NCBI GenBank assembly: GCA_003024175.1
Contig: MDYQ01000201.1
Span: forward strand, 1 to 49,914
Origin: Planoprotostelium fungivorum
Taxonomy: Eukaryota; Evosea; Variosea; Cavosteliida; Cavosteliaceae
Length of the DNA: 49,914 nucleotides
Direction of reading: 5' to 3'
Shown here: one piece after another, positions 33,301 through 46,815 of the stretch
How positions within the stretch are numbered: position 1 is the first letter of the stretch
Layout of the letters: every line of letters starts with the position of its first letter
Notes under the pieces: generated by a model
Database searches by the model: none
The model's input: the letters and a program-made list of their open reading frames with translations, nothing else
What the model was told of the DNA's origin: nothing
Program-made: the position numbers and the translations under genes

Positions 33301-36300
33301 AGAGCGGTCAGGTTGGATATGACCTGAGGGAAAGAGGGGGAATAGAGTGAACCGTTGGTCAGATCCCTGAGAGGTTCAATGAGAGACGAGGGGACACACT
33401 CACAGGAAGTTGAGTGGAAGTGGGAGAAAAGCGGGGAAGGGAGCAGGTATGTGGGCACCACTGAGACTGAGATAGGTGAGATGATTCATCATCGCAATCG
33501 ATGAGGGGAAGACGCTGGAGGTGAAATGATTTCCTCCCAAATCGAGTCTCTGCAGGGACGATGGAAGCGTTGGTATGTCTCCATTCATCGAATTTTGGTG
33601 GAGATTTCTGTAGAGATGTTAGGATGCTAATGATAAGAGGATTACTCACAGCCAAATGAGACTGTTAAAGGCGGACATGCTATACAATGGTCCTGATACA
33701 TTGTTCCCACTCAGATCTCTGGATTGGATGAATTGGATGAGAAAGATCAGTATACACACAAATAGGTGAGAGAATTTGGAAGCGGTGGAAAGGTACCCGA
33801 TAAAAAGTTATTGGATAAGTCCCTGTGAGTGTGAATCATTGAATGAAACGAACGATCTCACAATTTTGTGAGCGAAGTGGATCCATGGAGATCGGGTATA
33901 GATCCATTCAGTTTGTTATTATTAAGCAGGATCAGAGCAGCCGGTGCCATCGCAGTCAAGTTGGGAAGATTTCCAGTGAAGCTGTTGCCCGCCAGATTTC
34001 TGGTCATCATTTAGCGAATCGATGATGAATGTATGACACACAGGAGAGCCATGTTAGAGCAAGAAGATAGCCAAGAGGGTAGGGGACCAGACATTCCCGT
34101 AGAGGGAAGAGACAAGAAGGTGAACTGCGTGCTCATTCCATCGGGTAGTCCTCCGACGATCGTGTTGCCATCACCAGACAGACGGAACAATTGCTGGAAG
34201 GCTGACATGGAGGGGGAGAACGTTCCTTGACTCTTGAGATACGTCATGTCGATGACTGTGATGGATCCCGTGAGACTGCACGATACACCTGGTGCGTTCA
34301 GTCTCATCCATACCGCAGATCTCACTCTGGAAGGAAGTAGAGCCGTTGCCGTAACACAGAGGGGGGACGGCCCAGTAGGTATCGCTGACTTGAAAATTTG
34401 CCTTGAGGTCCAACAGAGCTGAGTTCTCAGAGGGGGGAAGGATACAGAGATTGAGCCCATTGAGAGGTCCCCTGCATGCCATTGGAAGGGGAGAGGTGCA
34501 CAGGAATCCAATGTCGATTGTATTTTGGGCGATACTGCATGTCGCCATGCGATGATCGTTCATAAGTGGAATGTATCCAGTGAGTAGGTTGTTCGTGATG
34601 ACGAACGCGTTCAGCTTCAAATCGGCTGAGGAGGGTGAGAAGGAGGAAGAATAACGGACGTACCGAGCGAAGCAGGAAGGGATCCATTAAAAAGATTTCC
34701 TCCAAGTAGGAGTTGATTTAAATTGGAGAGACTCCCCAAATAAGAGGGTATTGTTCCAATCATCATGTTGTTCGTTACATCCCTGGTGAGAGTCAGTCAA
34801 TCGAAAAAGTGTGTTAACACACAGGACTGTAAGAGATGAGGCTAGGGACGATGGAAGAGGTCCAGTCAAGATATTTCCACTGAGGTTGAGAAATTGCAAG
34901 CTGCCGACGGATGCAAGTGATGAAGGCACAGCGCCAGTGAAGCGGTTTCCACCCAAATCTAATTGTTGAAGGGATGCACTCAAGACAGGGAGGGGTCCAT
35001 TCATTTTGTTCCCGTTCAACAACCTGGGAAGATGAGAAAGACGAACAAATAAGAGGAAGGATAAAAGAAATGACGTACAGTGTTGTGAGGTTCTGGTAAG
35101 AGGATGTGTCATAGAGAGTGCCAGTGAGGGAACTTCCAATAAAATCACTGTAGTGATGAGATAGGGAGATGAAAGAGAACCTTACACATATTGGAGGTTC
35201 GCCGGGTACAGAGCGGGGAAAGTGCCGGAGATGTTGTTATGATTTAGGTTACTGTGAAATGATGATAAATACGAGATGAAAAAAGAATAGGAAGAGGGTA
35301 AGAATACATACAGGACACGTAAAGATTTGAGAGCAGTGAGATCAGAGGGAATGACACCGGATAGAGAATTTCCAGAAAGATCCAACTGCTCCAGGTTGAT
35401 CATGTTGCTAATGTCAGGTATCACTCCAGTCAAACGATTGCCTCCTCCTAAGCTCCTGTAGATTGTCAACTGATATATTCAATCCGTAGATACAATCGAC
35501 TCACAGATAAACCATTCCATTACACTGGGATAACCAGGAGGGCAATGAACCCGTTAATTGATTGTTGTAGAGATAGAAGAACACGATGGATGTGCTCATA
35601 TTTTGAGGAATGGATCCGGTGATATTGTTACCCGAGGCATACAGATATTGCAGAGACTCTAACTGTGACATGGATAGCGGGAGGGATCCATTCAGTAGTC
35701 CCATACCATCCAATGTGATGTACACGATAGCTCCAGTGGGATCACATTGTATGCCTATCTCTGTCACGATCGTACATCAGAATTCGACTGACCTTTCCAG
35801 GAGGTAGAGCTGTTGGTGAAACAGACTGGATCATTGGACCAGAGAGGAGTTGGGACATTGAGAGAAGCTCTGAGATCTAAGAGAGCTGTGTATTGTAGGA
35901 GAGGAATGATGCACGTATTGATCGACCCTCCAGGGGAGCAGGCAGAGGGGACAGAACCCGTGCAATAGAAACCCTTCGCTTGTGTTTTCTGTGGTAGACT
36001 GCATTCATCCAGTCGATCTGTATTGATATATGGTAGTGTTCCTCCCAATTGGTTGTTTCCGATATTAAGTACAGAAAAATGTATGTTCCCTGTATTCCGT
36101 CAGACAAATTTAACACACCAAGCAGATCACCAAATGAAGACGGAACAGAGCCATCGAATTGATTGTTACTCTGTGCAAGTGAGTATGAGAGGTTCAAGAG
36201 ATACATACGATGTCGAGACGGCTTAGAGCGACTAGGGTCGCCAGATTCGAAAGGGTTCCAGACATGTTGTTGTGCGAGACATTCATCTGATCGTCGGATC

Positions 36301-39300
36301 AATCGAGTGAGAAGCACAACGAGCAATCACCTGAAAGATGGAGGGTGGTAGAATGGGTAATGATCCATTGAAGAAATTCGACCCCAAGTTCCACGTGGCG
36401 AGGGATGTTGAGGACCAATTCGATGGTAAAGGGCCGGTAAATTGATTGTAAGAGAGGTCCAACTGAGACAGATACAACAAATTTGAGATATCGGAGGGAA
36501 GAGTCTCGTTCAGATCGTTATGTGAGAGTACACTGTTGCGGGGAGATCAGATGGAGTGAATAGACAGCTGCTCACATGTTGGTCAATGCAGGATTCGTAG
36601 AGAAGGAGGAGGGAAGAGGCCCAGAAAAGAGATTGTAAGAAAGATCGAGATAAGTCAGTTGGTCCATGGTAGAGATACCGGGAAAAGGACCCGAAATACT
36701 GTTGTTGTACAAGTTGAGATAGGTAAGCTTGCTCAACTGTGTGAAGGAAGAAGGTATCTATCGTCTATCATCATTGTACTCGTCTATTCCATCCCACCAT
36801 TCCGCTGAGATTTCTGTTTGCCAGGTTGATCGACACGATGTTTCCTGCCGAATCACATGAAGCACCTTAAGCGAGGTCAACAGAGTAGGAGAGACATCTG
36901 ATCACCTGACCAGCCGGTGACTGAGAGATCCTTTCCACAAACGGGAAGACCGACCCAATCGCTGATGTTGAGAGCGTTTCTCACGTCAACCAGGGCAGTC
37001 GTCTGATCATTGACGATGATGCACGCTAGTTCACTGCCAGGTGTAGTGCACGATGCAGGGAGGTAAGACTGAGACGAATTAGAGATGAATCCATTGATCA
37101 AATCACCCCATTGATACACAGATAACCAGGACCAATGAGACAATCATAGATTGTGCTCATGCTCTTCATGTTGGGGATATTCCCTCCCATCAACGGATTG
37201 TTCTCCACGTGGAACCTTCCCAATTTGGCCAGATTGGTGATTGATTGAGGAATCTGGTCGAGTCAGATTCGTATGTTATGCAATCTCACCCCTCCACTGA
37301 TGTTGTTCCCTCCCAGATAAAGCTGGAACAGATTTGTGAGGTTTAGCACCACGGACGGAAAGCCCTCAGATGTAAAGGAACAATTAGTCAGATCTCTGGA
37401 AAATGTGAGGAGAAGAGTGAATGAAGGCGACTCACAGTGATACGAGGGAAGAGGAGAGATTAGTGGGAAACAAACTGTCCATGACACTGCCGCTGAGGTT
37501 GAATTGAGTTAACTGAGTCATGCTGGCAACATCAATGCCGGAAAATGGGCCCGTAAATTGATTTCCCCCGAGGTTCAACACTCGGAGTGTTTCAGGTAAT
37601 CTGTTTATCGTTCCTCCCAGGCCACAACCTTGAAGTTGCCTTCTCTCGTCAGCTTCCAACTAGAATCTAATCGTCTCACAGAAAAGTCAGATTGGTGAAG
37701 CCGAGCATGTTGTAGAGACTTCCAGTCAACACTAATCCACTCAGATCACTGTATGCATGGTCAACTGATGCGTGTGTACATCTCGCTCACAGATGAACCA
37801 TAGCTGTGGAGATTGTAGGATAAGAGCCTGTGAGCTGGTTGTACGAGAGGTCACTGCACGAGTGAGTGAGGATGAATTAGAAATGAATCACAGGTAAGAC
37901 AAGGACGTGAAGGTCGTGAAATCAGAGGGAAATGAGCCCGAGAGGGAATTGTAGGAGAGGTCCAATTGTTGCAACTGTGTCCAGCCAGATAGGTCAGGTA
38001 TGGGTCCTGTGAACTGATTATGTCCCAGATTTCTGAAGAGAGTGAGTGGTAATTTTCCGAGATCAAGATAAATAGACTCACAGGATGGCCATATTCTGGC
38101 ATAGAGATATCCACTGGGGTAATGTACCGTTCATCTTATTCGCATTGATATTAAAGTATACAATACCAGTCGTCAAGTTGCTGGGTAGGGGTCCACTGAT
38201 AGAATTACTTCCGGCGTAAAAGTATGTCATCTTGCTCAGACTGGACATGGTTGCCGGTAGGCTACCTCTCAGGTTGTACGAGCCAATCGACACCTTCCAT
38301 ATGTTTCCGCTGGAAAGACATAAAACTCCTATTCCAGGTTAGTTAAATGAGGTACACAGTAGATCGATGAATGTAAATGTGAATGTTCTCACCATTCCAC
38401 GAAGTAGTACCCGTTCGATAGCACACAGGTGTACCCGACCAAACGATGGTAGGGACTGATATGTTTGATCTGATGTCCAAGAGGGCTGACACCTCAGCAC
38501 TGGGAATGATGCACAAGTTGGTCACTTGAGTTCCCGTGCAGATGGAAGGAGGGAGAGAGTCGCAATAGAAACCGACTGCGACCGTGTTCTGAACCAGATT
38601 ACAGACACTCAGACGAGACGAATTGATCAGGGGGAGGATTCCACTCAGCAGGTTACCACCGATATCAATGTTCGTCAACGCCAAGTTGGCTGGGCGTCAT
38701 CAGGCTCTCATCGTTCATTGATGACTCACAGAGAGAAGAAGGGAGGGATCCACTCAGAAAATTATTCGCCAGAGATAGATACGTGAGATTGGGTAACGTC
38801 GTTGGTAACCATGAGGGGAATGCACCCGTTAGTTTTGTCTTGGATAGATCTCTGTGTGAAGATGAGATCAAGAGTCAGATGATTCTTTGAGAGATGAAAA
38901 TTGATGATTGGGTACACACAGAGTGAGCAGACTCGAGGGAAGGTTGGACGGTATCGATGAATTGATGGTAATCCCAGACAAGGCTAGAAGATGTGAGTGA
39001 GATGGGTTAGAATAGAGATCAGTATAGAGATGAAGCTTACACAGATAACTCAATGACGACATGGACGTGATAGACAAGGGGAAAGGACCCGAGAAATAGT
39101 TGTTTGTGAAATCAAGATAGGTAATGCTCGAAGGTAATGCGGGTATGACTCCACTCAGACTGTTGCCGAGAAGTCTCCTGAAGAGAAGAGATGAGAAGGG
39201 AGAGAAAAGAGAGAGGTGACGAAGAGAAAATACTCACAAGGTGGTCAGAGAGGAAAAGGCAGACATGCTGTAGAGTGAGCCAGAGAGAGAGCTTCCCGTG

Positions 39301-42300
39301 AGATCTCTGTGACAATGAGAGAGAGATGGAGAGGATGACACACATGTATGTGATGGAGGGAGACAAGAGAGGAAACGACCCCACGAGGACACTGGAAGAG
39401 AGATCTCTGAAGGGGTCAGATGGAGTGATTACGAGGACTCACAAGTATTGAAGGGAGGTGAGAGTGGAGAGGTCAGAGGGAATACTGCCACTGAATCTAC
39501 AGCCCTTCAGATCCGCTATCTGTAAATTGGGCATAGCGACTAGAATAGGAAGAGATCCGGAGAAGCTGTTTCCTCTCAATTCCCTGCACAGATCAGCCGT
39601 GAAACCGATTATAAGAAAAGATTGGAGATGACAAGCAGTGAACTCACAGATCGATCATCTGATAACACAAGGACACGAAATAAGGAAGGGATCCTGTCAT
39701 ACGATTGCCACTCAGAATCAAAGTCTGAAGGTTGTTGCTCATTCCACTGGGAAGTGTTCCGTTAATTTGGTTACCGTACAGATTCAGAGTGATCAACTGA
39801 GAGAGAGCTGACATCGATGATGGAAGAGATCCCGTTCTAAGTTGATTGACTATGATGATTGATGAGATCGATCCGATGGGAAGGCAGCTGACTCCTGACA
39901 TCAAGTCAGTGAAGATCTCTGTCTTTTGATTCAAATTCACCGGTCCAACCAGTATTTCCGTTCATCTGACAGATCGGCGAGCCCGACCAAGAAGAGACGG
40001 AGAGACTCGTCTTCAGGTCCATTAGAGCAGACATCTCAGCATCAGGTATGACGCAGAGGTTGGTAATCGTGCCAGCTGTACACACGTTCGGCAGAACAGT
40101 AGTACAAGTGAAGCCCTTGTTGATGGTGGACTGAGCCAATTGACATTCGACCAAGCTCGTCGATTTGATGGTGGGTAGTATGCCACTCAATTGATTTCCT
40201 GCGATGTTGAATGACGCGAAAGAGAGGAAGCCTGATGTCCAGTCAGATCAATCATTGATTAGGGTCTCACCAAAGTTGGAGGGAACGGATCCAGTCAAAT
40301 TGTTTCCGGCCACGCGGAAAGTTTTCAAGAAATTCATCTTCCCCATGTAGGATGGGATAGTTCCGTTCAAACCACAATTAGTGAAATCACTGAGGTCATC
40401 AGACAGACGAGGGATGTCAACACTCACATGGTATTGAGATAGATAGAGAGAGAAGAGGGAAGAGGTCCAGAGAAGCGATTACCGCTGAGATTGAGGCTGA
40501 TTAGAGTGATCATACCGGCCAGAGAAGGAGGGAGAGATGTACTGGAGAAAGAACCGAATCCCAAATTGAGTTCTTGAATTGAAGCCGGAAGGCCTGGTAT
40601 CGTACCCGTTAATCCCGTGCCAGCCAATCTCCTATCCGAATGTTAAAACGCATTTGTCACGTCTTCTCACAGTGTGATGAGACCGGAAAAAGAAGACAGA
40701 TCGTACAGAGCACCACTGAGAGAGTTGAAACTGAGACCACTGGACGATGTCAAAAAGCGTGAGAGCGTGTACACACATGAACTGCAGTTTGGGTAGAAGA
40801 ACGGGCATGGCTCCTGACAATCGATTGCGAGAGAGATCGCTAGGAACGTCAATCGGTGTCATGACGGACGGAGCTCACAGGTAGGTGAGAGATGTCAACA
40901 TTGTTAGCGAGGATGGCAGAGTACCGGTGATGTTGTTGTAGGACAGATCGATCTTTGTGATGGAGGTCAGAGTGATCAGGCTGGGTAGATTGGAGGAAAA
41001 GTTATTGTACGATAGGTCTAGCAGAGTCAATTGTGTCATGGCTGTCAGGTTCGGTAGATTTCCTTGGAATTGATTTCCTCCTGCCAAATCACTGCGGATA
41101 CGTCAACAACTCACGCACGTGAACCATTTTACTTACAGTATGCTCAAGCTCAGACATTGGGATAAGAAGCTTGGAATGGTACCGTTCATCTGATTCCCGT
41201 TGAGATTGAGATAGGTGATACCCGTGCTCAGATTATCGGGTATGGGTCCCTGAAGATTATTATATGCTGCATTCAGATAAGCCAATTTCGAGAAGGAAGA
41301 CATGCTGGGATGAAATCTTCCGGACAGCCCCATGGACGACACGGTCATACTGTACATATTTCCCCACGTTGCCAGACATCTGACGCCTTCTACAGTCAGT
41401 ATACATGGGCTCTGTACACTCACCCGGCCACGAAGTGGAAGTGTTGGTGTAACACTGAGGGCTGCTCGGCCAGAACGAAGTGGATATACCGAGAGACGAT
41501 CGCAGGTTGAGAAGGGCACTCGTTTCAGAGGAAGGAATGCGACAGATACTGATCAGTTGAGTGCCAGAGCAAACGTAGGGAAGCTGAGCCGTACAGTAGA
41601 AGCCCACGTCAGTAGTGTTCTGAGCCAATAGGCAGGTGGTCAGAGTGTAAGGGTTGAGTGCCGGCAGAGTTCCGTACAGTTGGTTGCCTTGTATGTTTAA
41701 AGTAACCAGTGGAAGCGACGCTGACAAATTTAGATGCAATGTAGAATCAAATACTCACCCAAGGCACTGGGTAGTACACCGGTGAGTTGGTTGCCTGACA
41801 ATCTTTCGCGGTGTCAGTTGACTTCATGTAAAGACAAACTCACAAGAGAGTGTTCAGGTTGTTCAAATTACCGATGTAGAAAGGGAATGCATCCGTGAGG
41901 GACATATTGGTCAGATCGCTGTATTGTCTTACTCAAATTTGATTTTAATAGATACTCACAGATAGACGAGTGATGTAGGAAGGGACGAAGGCAACCCAGA
42001 TAGAGTATTTCCGCTCAAGTTGAGATACGTCAGAGAGCTCATCGCAGACAGTGAATTTGGAAATGAACCAGTGAACTGGTTTCCACTCAGATCGATCCTC
42101 TGTAAGGTGATCGGCAGGGAGGGTATCGTTCCACTCAATCCACAACCCTGGAGCGATCTGTTTACTGTCATCTTTACGTCGGAATATCTTCCACTCACAG
42201 ACTGATCAGATTGATGTAAGAAGTCAGAGAATACATCGCTCCATTCAGTGAAGTGCGAGACATTCCACTGGATCACGGTCATTCTTCGATGATCTTATCA

Positions 42301-44441
42301 CTCACATGTATTGAATGGATGTCGGGAAGATGGGGAAAGTGCCCGCAATGTTGTTGTTGGAGACATCGCTGTGTGCGTCAATTGATAGATGCATACCGAA
42401 TGACTCACTAATATTGCAGCGAAGTGAGAGAGGATACATCCGAAGGAACATAACCAGATAGATTGTTTCCTCATTCGTTCAGTCGCTCGTTCCATCATCG
42501 TTTATCTCTCACCCGAAACGTCAAAGAGTCCGATCTGAGGCATGGCAACGATGTTGGGTAGATTTCCTCCCATCGAATTGCCTTTCACATTTCTGTGGTG
42601 ATGAGTAACAGACGATAGAGAGGAATGAGTCTCACAAGAGAGCCATGGAAGCACAATTGGAGATCCAGGTCGGCATGGAGCCGTTGAGACGATTGTTGGC
42701 CAGATGCAGATACACCATCTTCGTGCTCAGATTGTCCGGAATCGAACCGCTGATCGAGTTATCGGGAGCGTAGATCCAGAAGAGACGAGTGAGTGATGAC
42801 ATCGATGCGGGAAACGTTCCCGTGATGCCCCAGGTGCCGATGGATATCTGGGTAATGGATCCGATGGTCGGATCGCACTTGACGCCTGATGAGGTCAGAA
42901 GAATGATGATCAGAAGAATGATGAGGTCAGAAGAATGATGATCAGAAGAATGATGATCAGAAGAATGATGATCAGAACACGTGAACGCACCGGTCCAGCT
43001 ACTGGATCCGTTCGAATAGCACACGATTGACCCGGGCCACATCGAAGTGCTGACGCCCAGACTGATGCGTGCATCCGACAGAGCCGAGGCCTCGATCTGA
43101 GAGACAAGACACACACTGGCCGCCTGCGTTCCCACACAGATGTTCGGTATGTTAGTACTGCACGTGAACCCCACGGAGCTCGTACTCTGCGCTAATCTAC
43201 ACAGAGTCAACAGACTACCGTTAATCACCGGAAGGTTGCCGCTCAATTGATTGCCATCCAATGCTAACGCGACGAACGAGACGTTCGCTGAGACAATCAT
43301 GAGTGAAGAACGATGCTGAGCAGATGCATAACTCACAGAACCAATCTGGTACGGTTCCCACAATCTGGTTTCCTCCCAGGAGTAGACTGGTTAAATTCGG
43401 TAGAAAGCTAAATCCGCTGCTGAGATTTCCACTGAATCCAGAATTGGTCAAGTCACTGTGTGGGTCAATCGCCATCCCTCGATTACTCACTCACAGGGAT
43501 ATGAGGGAGGGGGGTAGACGGCTCGGTAAGCTCGTGACGAATGAATTCCCGCTAAAGTTGAAATAGGTCAAGTTGGTCAGCTGATTCAGGTTGGGAAGAG
43601 AAGTCAGTGAATTTCCTCCCAATCCCAAGAAGGTCAACGAGGCGGGTAGTAGAGGTATATTTCCGTTGAATTGGTTTCCATTTAGATTCCTGATGAAAGG
43701 TCACTCTTCATGATCACATCGACCGTGCCGATGATGAAATGGATTCTCGATTCTCACAGTGTCACTAAGGATGAAGAAGCGGACAGACCATCTGGAATTA
43801 AACCTGTAGATTTTAACTCGACTCTACTGAAAAGAACCCACCCGTTATGGAGTTATTCTGCACGGTCAACTGCAGTAGACTGGGCAGATTGATAGAGGTG
43901 GCGATGGAGGTGAAACAATTGTTAGAGAAATCTGCGTACTTGATGGTGCTCGGTAGATTCGGAATGGCTCCCGTAAAGGCGTTTCGTCCGAGGTACCTTC
44001 CACAAGTGAGCCAAATGAGACATTGATGATCTGGCTCACACTTCGACTAATTTAGACAGAGGAGAGAGATCGGGGACAGTTCCCGAGAGATAATTGCTGC
44101 TCAGCGCCAGAGTACTCAGGGCAGTCATAGAGGTGAAGCTCGAAGGGAAATTACCATTCGAGTTGGTGTTTTGTAGGATGAGTGAGGAGACGCGATTGTT
44201 GGCATCACAGATGACGCCCAACCACCCCGAACTTACATTTTGGCAAGATGCGGTCGAGCCTGTTCAAACCGATTAATGTCTGATATTCCGTATTGTCTTT
44301 GGACCCACCAGTCCAAGATGGGGGTGGATTGCCTAACGTCGCTCGAAAATCCAAAAGAGCCGACTGGTCCGGTGACGCCACAGAAATGGCCGTGACATGA
44401 TAGAAAAGAGTTACAAGGTACACAAGGATAAGGCTCCTCAT
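27301..44441 (-). CDS. Giant modular leucine-rich-repeat cell-surface receptor, kinase-less
   Basis: The gene opens at 44441 with a signal peptide (MRSLILVYLVTLFYHVTAIS) and an LRRNT_2-like cap (SALLDFRATL, SGWLGVICD). Plant-type LRRs (LxxLxLxxNxLSGxLPxxL) then run for about 16 kb. A cap, Cys-rich then ALLDLRxxLxxxxxxWxGxPxC, recurs near 43.1, 41.5, 40.0, 38.5, 37.0, 35.9, 34.4, 33.0, 31.3 and 29.8 kb. In most caps one frame runs from the preceding LRR into the cap (for example 38684-38343, 40190-39906, 41739-41400), arguing for one polypeptide. No second signal peptide was seen. One transmembrane segment (about 27838-27767, GAGVVIIAIIVVTIVMKRR) precedes a Pro/Glu-rich tail of about 150 residues ending at 27301. 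No kinase or TIR domain is present. Length is several thousand residues; internal splice sites were not all resolved. Confidence 0.7.
29680..44441 (-). repeat. Eleven-fold repeated cap-plus-LRR module
   Basis: The repeating unit is about 1.1-1.7 kb of genomic sequence: a Cys-containing cap of about 75 residues followed by roughly 8-10 LRRs. Approximate cap spans are 44441-44100, 43200-42990, 41637-41420, 40157-39926, 38603-38392, 37060-36890, 36015-35790, 34542-34330, 33110-32910, 31410-31215 and 29870-29680. Shared landmarks are C-x-L-x-Q-x-T before the cap, G-F-x-C, P-x-x-C, C-I-I-P, and W-x-G-x-P-x-C. The modules are diverged in sequence, so expansion by internal duplication is old. Confidence 0.75.
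42890..42980. repeat. 15-bp tandem repeat in an LRR-gene intron
   Basis: About six copies of a GATCAGAAGAATGAT-type unit occur here, with some units reading GAGGTCAGAAGAATGAT. They lie between a cap-encoding exon (ending about 42985) and the exon starting near 42893, inside or at the edge of an intron. Frames reading through it give HHSSDHHSSD-type artefacts. Confidence 0.75.
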
Positions 44442-44531
44442 TGCATGTTCTGCCTATTTCTGGAAGGCGATTTCTTGCTTCGTTTACAATTGCCCCGGCT
44501 CAATTCAACATGGGTGCCCAAATTTTGTGCG
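44442..44531. promoter_or_regulatory. Ninety-bp divergent promoter between the LRR gene and SEN54
   Basis: The start codon of the LRR gene (minus, 44441) and the chosen start of SEN54 (plus, 44532) are separated by 90 bp. Any proximal elements of both genes must be packed here or overlap coding sequence. No TATA box was recognised. Confidence 0.5.
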
Positions 44532-45529
44532 ATGGAAGGCCAGAAGATTCGCCTCAACTTTGACGATGCACTCCCCGTAGCCAAGAAAAAGTTGAAGAAG
44601 GGTAGCAAAGATTTTGAGAATGTGGGTGGAGAAGGAGAGATCATTGTGGCACAGAAACGACGAGAGTTCTTTTCTGTCATATCTACTGAAGTGGATCGAA
44701 AGACGAGGAGGTGAGGGGGACGAATGTATAAATAATTGATGTGATCAGGAAAGGATTATGTCAGGGACAGTGGTCTGACGAACTCGCTTCGGTGGAGATT
44801 ACAGTAAAGCATGGGAAAATGATCAGTCACATGGGTCGTTCTCTCAATGGAAAACTCTTTCTGTACCCAGAAGAGGCAGCGTGAGCCATCGTTGACCTGC
44901 ATTCAACTCGTCTCACTCATTTGATACAGATTTTTATCTGATTGCGGCTGTATCGAAGTCACTCGATACGGTCTACCTTTGTCTGTACAGCACATCACAT
45001 CTCTCGCTTTGTCATCCATCGGCTTCGAACAATACACGGCATACCTCCATCTGAAGAGACTGGGCTACGTCGTATTGAGATCAACCTATACACGCATAGA
45101 CGATGACAACAACAAGTCAATGACGAAAGAACCGTCTGCCCTCATCAAAGCGACAGAAGCGACCAACATCGAAGGCAAATGTCGTGGCTGGTACAAAGCT
45201 TCCAGAGAGTTCACTTGCAACGCGAACGGAATAGCCACTACGATTGTCCGAGCGAAACAGACATCGAGGAAGGGTTATGGGGACCTGCAGATCTACCGAG
45301 AAGAAGAGAATGAGAGAGTGGAAGACATAATGGCGTGTTACGACATCTATCCACCGCAGGGTTATGTAAAATCGAAGGCTGTGAGACCGACGTATCAGTT
45401 GTGTGTACAGAAGTGAGATGATGGTGATGATGGTGGTGAATGACGATATTCAGGTCGACTGATCGAGTCCCGGATTTCTATCGACTGAGGAAGTTTGCAT
45501 TGAAGATCAAGCCAGGTGAGAGATCTTGA
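44532..45529 (+). CDS. TSEN54: tRNA-splicing endonuclease subunit SEN54
   Basis: Four exons (44532-44710, 44749-44880, 44930-45412, 45454-45529) give 289 aa. SEN54 is a structural subunit of the heterotetrameric SEN complex that cuts introns from pre-tRNA in the nucleus. The N-terminal half shows LKKGSKDFE, then FFSVISTEVDRKTRR and a GRSLNGKLFLYPEEA strand. The family core follows: FLSDCGCIEVTRYGLPLSVQ, then ITSLALSSIGFEQYTAYLHL and LKRLGYVVLRS, the hallmark of SEN54 proteins. No catalytic Tyr-His-Lys triad is expected in this subunit. The frame is open upstream to 44397, but that would overlap the LRR gene start, so the internal ATG was preferred. The stop assumes read-through of a GTGAGA that could also be a donor. 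Confidence 0.9.
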
Positions 45530-46659
45530 TGATAATATTTGACATCAATAGTTTTGCTCAAGTTTTGCATTGTGCAGGATGCAACAATCAATTTTTTTGA
45601 AATAGACGGATAATATTACCAATACGAAGCTGGCTGTCCATTCTTCTGTTCAAATGCTCTCTCTTCGTAACACTGACCACACTAGAGTTATTAGCTATTC
45701 TTATTGTGAAGCTATATCAGCACGAGATGAGGATGCCACAGTGCGAATCTGTCAGCACAAAAGAACCCACACGTAAACACCACGGGTAATAGAACCTGTC
45801 TACTTGGCATTCATCTGAGACAGATTATCTTGATTTGGTATCATTTCACCACATCAATCTCATGCAGAATTGTAAATCCTTGTCAAACCATTTTTTTAAA
45901 TTTTTCTTTCTTTTATGGACCAACCCTGTTGCTTCGACCTTTGGACCAGAGCGTGTAGAGGATGAAAATTTGTTGACAAAAGATGCGAAAGAGGAAGATA
46001 TGTTGACTGATACTGAGCAATTATCTGTGGCTGTTATTATAAATAACGACAGTGAAGATACCTCTTCAAAGTCCTGCCATCTGATGTTCTTTGTTAAAGA
46101 AGGTAGATGAAATGGGATTGAAAACTTTGCAATGCAATCCTCAAGCAAGAAGTGTGGCATTGATAATCTATGATCCTGTGTGGCTTAAATTCCTCCATGA
46201 TTGGCTGCTGCATTTAATACATTCTCAAGGTCTGAGGAAACAGGAAGATTAGAAAGTGCAGCCAATGTGATCACCAATCTATGCTGTCCCATTGATGAGG
46301 TGATTGTAGAAGCCTATTTCATTTAGATGACTCATTCTGTTGTCGTTCACTCACATCGTAGAGTGCTCTCATTCAAATGCGCATTTATTCTCCGATTATT
46401 TACATCTACAATCCATTCGTTAATTCTACCTTTTCCCTTCGCTCTTCGTAATCCACGATGCTCAGCATGTATTTGCTCTACATCCTGACACCTGCTTGAG
46501 CTTGGTCACCATTACTGACGGAATTATTAGTGCTGACTCCAATTACTGAGATCAAAGTCCATGTGTACACATGGACTGCATGTTCCAGCGCCCATCTAAA
46601 CTCTGTCTGATCCTCATGTGTTTCTCCTTGTGTTGCCTGTCTTTGTTATACACATACCT

Positions 46660-46815
46660 CATACAATACATACATCAACTGGTGCGTTTGCTGCATATTC
46701 TTTGATGTTGTTGTGGATCAAAGACAAAAGCGTGGTCTTCCCAATACCACTTTGGCCACAGATATAACCAAGTTGATGTTGTTGTACTGTTGTGGAATGT
46801 CTCATCCTCCAATTG
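46660..46815 (-). pseudogene. P-loop ATPase fragment
   Basis: The minus frame encodes QHQLGYICGQSGIGKTTLLS, a Walker A motif (G-x4-GKTT) preceded by a hydrophobic strand and followed by a helix LIHNNIKEYAANAP. The frame stops within about 20 residues. Upstream coding-looking sequence (DDDSSEELKGCKDRID) is in another frame. No Walker B was found. It may be a piece of an AAA/NTPase or ABC-type gene or of a mobile element; an exon of a gene I could not assemble is possible. Confidence 0.35.

Noticed and set aside
27301-44441. Reading the LRR region as ten or more separate LRR genes
   Set aside because: Internal caps lie in the same exons as the LRRs before them, and only one signal peptide and one membrane segment were found. 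The single-gene reading is preferred but not proven.
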